The position numbers and the translations under genes are program-made. A stretch of DNA of 64,000 nt from contig NC_054083.1 of NCBI RefSeq assembly GCF_017562075.2, positions 22,813,428 to 22,877,427 of the forward strand. Reading direction: 5' to 3'. The notes under the pieces are model-generated. The model saw only the letters and a list, made by a program, of their open reading frames with translations, made no database searches and had not been told where the DNA came from. This DNA comes from Anopheles merus (Eukaryota > Arthropoda > Insecta > Diptera > Culicidae). Positions 25,342 through 37,945 of the stretch are shown here, one piece after another (the first letter of the stretch is position 1; each line of letters opens with the position of its first letter).

Positions 25342-26169
25342 TTAACACGTACAGTGCTCAAATTTGTAGTCTGAGTTGTTATGAATCCAGTCCCGAAATG
25401 ATGAGACGCGGGCGTAAACGGTAGGATAATTATAATCACACTGATAAATCCGATACGCCAATCCAATCAATATCACACCATTTTCATCTTCAATCGTCAA
25501 TGGAGATCCAAGACTAGTGGTGCAAAACGCGCCTCCTATGTAGCGATCCGTACAAATATCCATATCAGTGGCGTAGAAATTCGGACGTTCCTGGCTGCAA
25601 TGTGCATTGGACATCACCCGGTTGCGCACGTAGGAGCGGTACTCGTTGGATGTAGTTCCCTCCATACCTTCATAGGTGCGTAAGTCCGTCAGCATTGGTA
25701 GTCGAATCGGCTGCACATATTTGTTTAGGGTGGCCGGGGTATCCAACCGAACTAATCCAATAGATCCGTACGGATGAAGATTGATTGCACTGCCCGAGAA
25801 GTGAATGCGCTGCTCCCACATATTTTCTTTGAATGCCAAAATTGCAGTTCCGTTCCGTATAGTCTGCATGCTGCCGACCTTTAAGCAACCTTGAGCTACT
25901 GATAGGATGTAATTTGACGTGATCAACGCACCGTCACATCCTCTTGTTTGGTTACTTAATTCGCTTTCTACTCTGATATGCATATAAGCATGATACAGAA
26001 ACTGTCCTGGCAACGATTTGTATCCATTGGTAGCAAGTCTGTTTGTGGCAGACAATGTTTGAATGACTGAAGTATTCTCTTTAAATGGCTCGACATCACT
26101 AGCAACCACTCTTCCCACAAACGTTGAAACGATCGCACTGTACACGACTACTGCCACGGAAACTTTCAT
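25342..26169 (-). CDS. Trypsin-like serine protease homologue, copy 2 (non-catalytic)
   Basis: Single-exon gene of 275 residues, ATG at 26169, TAA at 25342-25344. Residues 1-23 are a signal peptide (MKVSVAVVVYSAIVSTFVGRVVA), so the product is secreted. The protease-like domain starts near NRLATNGYKSLPGQF, where active trypsins have R-IVGG, so zymogen-type activation is unlikely to be normal. All three catalytic positions are altered: the TAAHC motif is VAQGC, the DIAL Asp motif is GSIGL, and C-x-GDSGGPL is CTTSLGSPL with Leu at 195. Cysteines around the core and the C-terminal helix (VYARVSSFRDWI) remain. In insects, secreted non-catalytic homologues often act as cofactors in immune or developmental protease cascades or bind ligands; which applies here is unknown. 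It is the middle gene of three tandem copies, with a TATA box and GATA motif upstream. Confidence 0.9.
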   Translation of the reverse strand: MKVSVAVVVYSAIVSTFVGRVVASDVEPFKENTSVIQTLSATNRLATNGYKSLPGQFLYHAYMHIRVESELSNQTRGCDGALITSNYILSVAQGCLKVGSMQTIRNGTAILAFKENMWEQRIHFSGSAINLHPYGSIGLVRLDTPATLNKYVQPIRLPMLTDLRTYEGMEGTTSNEYRSYVRNRVMSNAHCSQERPNFYATDMDICTDRYIGGAFCTTSLGSPLTIEDENGVILIGLAYRIYQCDYNYPTVYARVSSFRDWIHNNSDYKFEHCTC

Positions 26170-26236
26170 TATGAAGCTGTATTTACAACACGGTGTGTCA
26201 GGCTCGACTTATGGGTGGGTCGGTATTGTTGATCGG

Positions 26237-26263
26237 TTTATATTTTACTTCAATCATGATAAG
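26237..26263 (-). promoter_or_regulatory. TATA box and GATA site of serine protease homologue copy 2
   Basis: TATAAA lies at 26237-26242 (minus strand), 68 bases before the ATG. A GATAAG sequence (plus strand 26258-26263) is 15 bases further upstream. The same pair with the same spacing occurs before copy 3 and in decayed form before copy 1. Similarity between copies 1 and 2 continues upstream to about 26440 (shared GATACGATACGGTAC and GCAAAGGCCTTT). Confidence 0.6.
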
Positions 26264-26499
26264 CCATTCACCGACCATCGAAAAATGCAGCTGGGATCAT
26301 AATCAAAATGATTGTACTGTGATACGATACGGTACAAAGATTGATAAGAAAAGACACAATCTCATTGCGGTCTGATGCGCTATCACAGTTGTTATCAATG
26401 CAAAGGCCTTTACTTCATTGTTCGTATCTTTTGATTTGAAGGTACATAAGCACACCAACATTTAGTCACCACAATCGATCCTTATACGGGAGGTAGTTT

Positions 26500-28008
26500 C
26501 GCTGTCGTAGGTGTTTTGAACCAATTAATTCGCTCAAATTCTGTACATTTACACGTTAATCAGTCAAATATGTGACGATTTTACTACTTTTATAAAACTA
26601 AACTCCAACCGAATCAAAATTGTGTTCTATTACTTTCATCAGATCATCGTATGATCACAATACATAAACTTACATGTAGAATCTATCATAAACTATTAAT
26701 AATTTGACTCCCATGACTGTTCGATGTCATGTTGATGACAAAAACACCTTTACCCTATTATTTAATCGATAACGGAAGAAGAAGAAGCTTTCTCTATTAG
26801 CGTTTCTCTATTAGAAAAGCTTAACATTTATGCACCTGCTAGAACACTTCGATCACGTAATTTACTCTATACCGTACCTAGACGCACACTTTATGGATCT
26901 AACGATCCTTTATTATCAATGGCAAGGTAATTTAAAGACTGGATTGATTATTTTGATTTCAATCTCTCAACTGATCCGTATAAGTCGAGTCTCCTATTAC
27001 TATTCAATTTCGGTGATAACAGTCGTATATATAGAGATTAGTCTAAAGCTTAATAATAAGTTAGTTTAATAAGTTGTCGTAGCACAAATATGCAGGACAA
27101 ATATATATGAATAAATAAATAAAATAGTGATAAAAAATGTTGATTTTTCATGGGTACACCATAACTTTTTTTTACAAACTTTCTTGCGCATTACCAATCT
27201 AGATAACCTATAATCTCCTGCACAAAATTTTACGCCTGTATCAATCGAGCTCTAAACGCAACGGCCAAAACATTGAAGCAACTTTGCTTAGAAACCTGCA
27301 TGATAAAAATATGTATTCCATAGCGTCTAAAACGGACTTCGTTAGCCATTGTGTAGCCGTCGTAAAAGTCTGTTTCGGCATCTACAACATCTTGGCAATA
27401 TTAGACAACAATTAGAACTCCAAAAGAAGGCCCGTCACCGAACGGCCGACAACTCTGAGTGACTTGTTTCAATAAGTCTAAATAAATGATTCGAAATAAC
27501 CGATCAGATAGATAAAAAAGGAACACTCGATGTTATTTACGTTTTCATTTAAATTTCAATTTTAACATAATTTTATTTTGCAACTCCTTAGTAAGCCATA
27601 TAAAATGTAGAAAATTAATTGTTTGAAATCCGATACACATAGCAATATTTTTTTTTCTTGCGAATCCGTCAGTTGTTTGAATATACTCGATCCGTTACGT
27701 TGCTTATCCAAATTAACTTATTTCCGTTTCGTTCTTTAGTGGGCAATATTTTCTTAATACTAATGCAACACCGTATGCCAATCCTTTAAAAAAAAGGTCT
27801 TTCTGTGCTATCCATTTAAGAGTGTTTTGTATAGATTTCTAGATAATTTATAACATCTATAGCTATGATATGGCCGGTTCCGAGATACAGTCGTCAACTC
27901 GTACGATTAATAACATGTCTGTCACCTTCTTAAAACATGACTCCACTGTAAGATGATTTACTAAGTAAGATTTACTATCCTGTTATGAGTATCTGTTATG
28001 AGACTATC

Positions 28009-28011
<3 letters not shown>
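26500..28011. other. AT-rich intergenic interval
   Basis: Between serine protease homologue copy 2 and the retrotransposon fragment. Apart from the SINE fragment, no gene, repeat or regulatory signal was recognised. Confidence 0.5.
27872..27925 (+). mobile_element. SINE200 head fragment
   Basis: GGCCGGTTCCGAGATACAG followed by TCGTCAACTCGTACGATTAA matches the first 50 or so bases of the SINE at 29993; the rest is absent or unrecognisable. Confidence 0.7.

Positions 28012-28067
<56 letters not shown>
28012..28067. repeat. (ATT)n microsatellite, retrotransposon tail
   Basis: About 18 uninterrupted ATT/TTA units. It forms the 3' tail of the element on the minus strand, so it probably arose from the insertion and then expanded. 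Confidence 0.9.
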
Positions 28068-28189
28068 TATTTTAATCTTCAACGGGCCGTATGGCCTAAT
28101 TAAAATAAGTAAGAGTTCATTGAAAAAAAAAACATAACAAAAACAAGATTTGCATCGCAATTCACTGCGGCCACGGCAAAAGCCGGAAC

Positions 28190-28785
28190 TCAGTCCTTGA
28201 AGCACTGAATTGAGATGTCGAAGTCGAAGCAATCCGAAACAGTGTTGAAAACAGCCGACATGCGGAACATAGGGTCAGGCCGACCAGCGCTGGAACGGGG
28301 TTGAGCGAGCCGTAGAGTCTCTCTAGACCTAAGTGTTCGGGATGGTGCATAGATATCGACTCGATGCAACAAAGGCGATGAGTCGATAGAGCCATTTAAC
28401 AAACCAGCGATGAAAGAGCACTGTACATTGCGTCTTCTAACCGAAAGAGGTTCAAGGCCTAAAAGACGGCTCCGCGCAGCATACGGAGGAAGATTATTGC
28501 GATCCTGCCAGGGAAGCAGGCGTAGGCCATATCGCGAGAGCTTGCGTTGAATCGCCTCAAGTCGAGCAATTGAAGAAGCATTAGTTGGGCTCCAGACTAC
28601 GCACGAATATCCCAGAACCGAACGAACAATACTGTTGTAGACAGCTTTGATGCACATGGGGTTGCGGAATTCATTAGTTGTCTGGATAACCACGCCAAGT
28701 GATTGATTTCCTCTGGTTGCAACGTCATCGATATGCTGTTTAAAATTCAAACTAGAGTCAAGCAGAACGCCCAGGTCTTTATTAT
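28190..28785 (-). CDS. Reverse transcriptase C-terminal fragment (non-LTR element)
   Basis: About 197 residues without an authentic start, ending at a stop at 28190. It opens with KDLGVLLDSSLNF, the conserved motif after the catalytic palm of non-LTR reverse transcriptases, followed by HIDDVATRGNQSLGV and the RSVLGYSCVVW thumb-region motif. The YxDD active site and endonuclease are absent, so the fragment cannot be functional. No frameshift is visible, which suggests a fairly recent insertion. Confidence 0.85.
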
Positions 28786-28906
28786 CAATTGAACAAAATT
28801 GTACTTAGTACACTGTTGAATGCAAATAACAAACAATATTATTTTTTCTTTCCAAAGTTTATTCCTTTTCAACACACGCACAATTTGAATGGCTTAAGGC
28901 GCGTTT

Positions 28907-29713
28907 CTAGTAGTCAAAATAGTAGTCTGAATTACTTTGAATCCAATTGCGGAATGATGAGACGCGAGCGTAACCAGTAGGATAGTTATACTCGCAATAA
29001 TAAATCTTATTCGCTAATCCGATCAATACCACACCATTTCCATCTTCAATCGTCAATGGAGATCCTAGACTATCTCCGCAAAATGCGCCTCCGATGTAGC
29101 GATCCGTACATATATGCGCATCCGTGGCGTTGAAGTAAGGATGCTCTTCGGTACACTGTGCATTGGACATCACCCGGTTGCGCAAATATCTATACGATCC
29201 GACGGTAGTACCCTCCATATTTACATATGTGCGTGAATCAGACAGTTTGGGTAACCGAATTGGCTGCACATATTTGTTTAAGGTGACCGGGTAATCCAAA
29301 CGAGTCAATGCAATATCTTCGGTCGGATGAAGACGGATTGCGTTCGCCGAGAAGTTGATGCGCTGCTCCCAAGGATAGTTTCTGTAGGCCAATGCGGCAG
29401 TGCCGTAGCGTATAATTTGTGTATCACTGACTTTTAAGCAACCCCTTGCCACTGCCAGAATATAACTGGGCGTTATCAGCCCTCCTGCACAAACAATAGA
29501 ACTGAAATTTACTATTGCAACTTCTAAATATGCATGGAACGGAAACTGTCCCGAAAACGGCGTGTATCCATCAGTAGCAAGTCTGTTTCCGGCCGGTGCT
29601 CTGGGAATGGCAGCATTATCGTCAGTCAATGGCTCGACCTCACTAGCAACAATGCTTCCAATAAGGGCCGCAACAACCGCAATGCACAGGACTACTGACA
29701 CGAAAATTTTCAT
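28907..29713 (-). CDS. Trypsin-like serine protease homologue, copy 3 (non-catalytic)
   Basis: Single-exon gene of 268 residues, ATG at 29713, stop at 28907-28909. A signal peptide (MKIFVSVVLCIAVVAALIGS) is followed by a short acidic stretch and the protease-like domain from NRLATDGYTPFSGQFPFHAY. The DIAL Asp is kept (EDIALTRL), but the His57 motif is VARGC and the active-site Ser motif is CGDSLGSPL. Aligned without gaps this puts Leu at 195, so a working triad is excluded. Substrate-pocket and C-terminal helix positions (GYARVSSFRNWI) are recognisable. It is the most diverged of the three tandem copies and carries a normal TATA box and a GATA site. Likely secreted, with a non-proteolytic role; the specific function is unknown. 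Confidence 0.9.
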   Translation of the reverse strand: MKIFVSVVLCIAVVAALIGSIVASEVEPLTDDNAAIPRAPAGNRLATDGYTPFSGQFPFHAYLEVAIVNFSSIVCAGGLITPSYILAVARGCLKVSDTQIIRYGTAALAYRNYPWEQRINFSANAIRLHPTEDIALTRLDYPVTLNKYVQPIRLPKLSDSRTYVNMEGTTVGSYRYLRNRVMSNAQCTEEHPYFNATDAHICTDRYIGGAFCGDSLGSPLTIEDGNGVVLIGLANKIYYCEYNYPTGYARVSSFRNWIQSNSDYYFDY

Positions 29714-29779
29714 TCTGAAGTTATACTTCCAAAACGATTTTTCAGACGCAACTAATGGGTGGACAATGTTTTTGGTCGG

Positions 29780-29806
29780 TATATATTAGAGTTGAATTAC
29801 GATAAG
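29780..29806 (-). promoter_or_regulatory. TATA box and GATA site of serine protease homologue copy 3
   Basis: TATATA (29780-29785) lies 67 bases before the ATG, and GATAAG (plus strand 29801-29806) is 15 bases beyond it. Spacing is identical to that at copy 2, which supports a real core promoter plus a GATA-factor site, often used in insect gut or fat-body genes. Confidence 0.6.
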
Positions 29807-29992
29807 CCAATCGCCAACAATCCATCCGTCAGCGTAATAAAATCTGATACGATGCGATGTAAAACAAATCAATCATGTTGTGGCACGTTTCGCTATCAAT
29901 TATCTTTACACAGTGTAAAAACCTGTAAAAACAGGGGCTGTACTGTAAACCTATAACCTATGTTGATTTATGAACTGTAAACATATCAATCA

Positions 29993-30183
29993 GCCGGTCC
30001 TGTAGTACAGTCGTCAACTCGTACGACTTAACAACACTCCCGTCATGAGTTCAAGCCCAAAATGGACCGTGCCGCCATGCTATCCTGCTATGGGGGGAAT
30101 CAATAAGTCACTGAAAGCCAAGCCCACTAGTGGTACAGGCAGGCCTTGACCGACAACAGTTGTTGTATCAAAAGAAGAAGAAT
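29993..30183 (+). mobile_element. SINE200, full-length plus-strand copy
   Basis: It starts GCCGGTCCTGTAGTACAG, contains CGTCAACTCGTACGACTTAA, the B-box-like GAGTTCAAGCCC and AATCAATAAGTCACTGAAAG, and ends in AAGAAGAAG. Imperfect 12-bp flanking repeats (AAACATATCAAT at 29979-29990; AAACCTATCAAC at 30184-30195) are a decayed target-site duplication. Confidence 0.9.
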
Positions 30184-30473
30184 AAACCTATCAACCCGCA
30201 CATGTTCTTCAAACGTGCTTAGTACATAAATAAAGTTATAAATCAGTCGTGTGTGAAAATACCATCACTTAATACCAAGATAGCATGAACAATGAAGACT
30301 TCATCTTTTCTTTTCCGGTTGACGGATTCGATCATAAGATTACAAACATCCGCTGAATGGTTGCAATATTCCACTACTGAACCATTTCAATTGATAAAAC
30401 GGTTCTATCAATATATTTTGAGACTTATTAGTAACTAATCGGCTGGCTATCTGAGACTGTTTTATCAGACCTA

Positions 30474-31381
30474 CGTAGGGGAAAGCGGGGCAAAATGGGC
30501 ATGTGGGGCGAATTAAGCACCCTCTATTTAAGCATTATTTCACTACAAAGATACTTTCCAATGCTCGTAATGCATTCATTAGAGTGTTCTATGAACACCA
30601 TGTAAGTTACATAACGCTTACATAACAAATAACCAAGAAAAATACAAAGTATGATTTAGTAGCATTTTTATAATTTTTGCCACTTTGAAAATAAGCTTAA
30701 ACAAGTGTCACAGGGATGCGTAGACGATTCACATGGTTTATTTTTAAGGATATGATATTTTATACAATTTGTCTTAAGAAAGCAAGGCGATTGAATGCGT
30801 ATTTTTATTAATATAACAAAACATACCAAAATGCTTCACGTGGGGTAAAATGGGCAGTTACGCTTGGATAAAAAATATGGACAGATGCTTTTGACATATG
30901 GCGCTTGGTGTGGCTATGGTGTTGTCGCCATAATAATGATATCAGGCACAGCTTCAAAACATTAGATTTTGTATATTTAAACGTGTGAAAACTGCTTTAA
31001 ATTCAATATCCTATTTTTGGAAGAATTTTAGGGGTTTCCTGAACAACAAAACAAAAGATAGGACGAGAATATATTTCACGAAATGTGTGCAAAAGCATAG
31101 ACCATTGCCTATGCGCAGTAGTTGTGGCCCATATTGCCCCAGTGGTTTGACGTTTCACAGTTTGTTTACATATGCCCATTTTGCCCCGCGTGTCAAAAAA
31201 GCTCCTCGTAAAACGTCAACATTTATTTTACAGTTTTTTCATGGTTTTAAGTTATTTTTATTCTAGGTGTCAATTTTAATCCATAGATAAAGGGTGTATG
31301 TATACAATAATGTAAGAATAATTGTGGTTTATGGCATATTCAAAGGAATAGAATGCCCATTTTGCCCCGTTTTCTTCTACG
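30474..31381. mobile_element. TA-flanked inverted-repeat element (MITE-like)
   Basis: Both ends are TA dinucleotides (30472-30473 and 31382-31383). About 29 bp of terminal inverted repeat match at 26 positions; the core is CGGGGCAAAATGGGCAT. The core recurs inside at 30841-30855 (plus), 31126-31140 (minus, diverged) and 31173-31187 (minus), making a nested inner inverted repeat. No transposase is recognised, so it is non-autonomous. TA duplication suggests the Tc1/mariner or pogo superfamily. Confidence 0.8.
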
Positions 31382-31749
31382 TATGGGAAGTTTGAACCTA
31401 TGAGGCACTTGTTGCTAAGTCGTGCAAGTTGACGGCCTTATCACGGATCCAGTTGTAGATTATGTTTAATTGAACTACTGGAATGAGTAGAATGCTGTTT
31501 AAAGATTTGATTGCAATTGATGATGATTTCTCCCTCTCTCTTTCTCCCACTGTGTCTCTGTGGATTATCGAGGAACAAAAGTTAAAGCAAATCTGTTCAT
31601 TTAAATCCACTTGTATTTATTTATCAGTTCCGGGAGCTGAGCGCTCCAAATTTACAAATAAACTTTGTGTTTCGTTAACCACGTTCTACCTCAACTCAAC
31701 ACAACCTAATTGACATTTCCGATTTCAATTACAAATAATCGGGAATCCC

Positions 31750-32238
31750 AAGTGACATTTGTTCGAAATTGTTTTTCCATCTGCTCGATTAGTACTCGAT
31801 ACGTCGGAAATTTTGGTTTGTGTGTGGTCAAGTCTGGTATTTAGAAAAAATAATTGAACTCATTTAAATTTATTTAAAGTCTGGAAATTTAGAAAAAGTC
31901 CTTTAAAATCAACTGTGGTGCGGTTTTTTCGTTTCATTCTTCTAGATTCGCTCGGAAATTATGTTTCCTGTCGTTATAGTTGGTGATGTAGCCATTTTAT
32001 ACTTTAACAATACCGATTTTTTTTATAAAATAACGTTAGAAAAATTAGCTTTTGTTTTTCCTCAAAAACCAAAGCTATGAATGTAAAATGAGTCCATTGA
32101 TACAAAAAAGTCTAATTTACGAACACACCAAATCTTGGCGCTTTCAACACACTTGGTCACTCACAAATCCACAATTTCAAGCGTATCAAGTACTAATCGA
32201 GCAGATATGGTAAAACAATTTTGAGCAAATGTCACTTC
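31750..32238. mobile_element. Long-inverted-repeat element (MITE-like)
   Basis: Left arm 31750-31803 and right arm 32182-32238 are inverted copies over about 55 bp (shared AAGTGACATTTG, then AAATTGTTTT and TCTGCTCGATTAGTACT). The internal 380 bp is AT-rich with no coding frame. Weaker similarity may extend to about 31727 and 32257, so exact ends and target duplication are undecided. Confidence 0.7.
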
Positions 32239-32257
32239 ACAAGTGATTTTGGTTGCA

Positions 32258-37075
<4,818 letters not shown>

Positions 37076-37945
37076 ATGTCTTAATATGGGTTACTCGTGC
37101 GAAAGTGCGCATCTACAGTATCGACCAGTACGATCGGACCGCAACCAGCGAAGTTGGTCAACCGAGCCACTGCAGCTGCTGGACAGCCATCAACCGCAGG
37201 CCACAACCGCAACCGACCGCAGCTGTACCAGCGACAGCACCACCACTACCATCACGAACCGCTCACCAGCACCAAATCAACCGCCCTGGGCGACAACAAC
37301 GGACGGTAGCTCCACCAGCCCGACCCGGTGGAACCTGCGCACGGAACCAACGCCGGAAGGGACCGTGGTGGCCCCGGTTACGAAACGGCGTACATCCCCC
37401 ACTGAGCCCATCGCCGTCACCAGCTCTCGGTGGCATTCGTCCTTCAACCTGCTGCGTGCGCCAACGGCCGTGTTCGACGGTTACTCGACGATCGTGCTCG
37501 AAAAGCTGTCCCGCTTCATCAGCCGCCATGTAGCCGCTCCCCAACATGCCACCCCGCCATCCGTTCCTGCCATCCCGACGACGAGGACGACGACGAAGAC
37601 GACGTCCAGAAGTGCTGCGAGTCCAATGGCGCACACCGTCACACCGTCCAGCAGGCCCGCGCACGGCAGGAGCACTAGCAGCAGCACCGTTCGGCGGCAC
37701 GATGACGAACCCTGCCGTAGCGATGGGCAGCCAGTCCCGGTCGGGAATCGTGCACACCGTCAACCAACGCAATTCCACGCCCCGAGCGTGCACCGGGACG
37801 TAGCGGCGTCGCCTACGACCAGCAGGCCCGCCAGTAGCCACCATCTTGTAAGACATTCACTTTGTTTATACGCAGCCTCTAGTGTACTACTAGCGTTATG
37901 TTATCTAACGATACCAACAGTTGCCTCAGACACAGCGCACCCCAT
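37076..37945 (+). CDS. pHCl: pHCl exon: N-terminal segment with signal-like hydrophobic stretch
   Basis: An acceptor-like CTGCTGCAG ends at 37075, and the donor CCCAT|gtaagt follows 37945 (phase 2). The frame holds in-frame ATGs at 36981, 37086 and 37626. From 37086 it reads MGYSCESAHLQYRPV and gives 286 residues rich in Ser, Thr and Pro, ending in a hydrophobic run (LCLYAASSVLLALCYLTIP) and TVASDTAHP, which resembles a signal peptide with cleavage after VAS. A normal signal peptide starts near residue 1, so either the long upstream part is untranslated, or translation starts at an unusual codon, or the protein has a real N-terminal extension. The polypyrimidine run at 37006-37031 looks like part of an upstream acceptor, which disfavours the ATG at 36981. 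The splice to 39321 is firm; the start is not. Confidence 0.6.

Larger units (their letters stand above)
28012..28786 (-). mobile_element. 5'-truncated non-LTR retrotransposon
   Basis: The minus strand encodes the C-terminal end of a reverse transcriptase, then a 3' untranslated region (with GGCCATACGGCCCG) and ends in a long (AAT)n tail. The 5' end is cut inside the coding sequence near 28786, the usual result of incomplete target-primed reverse transcription. Tail and coding end resemble I/Outcast/Jockey-type elements; the clade is not settled. No convincing target-site duplication was seen. It lies 120 bp 3' of serine protease homologue copy 3. Confidence 0.85.
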
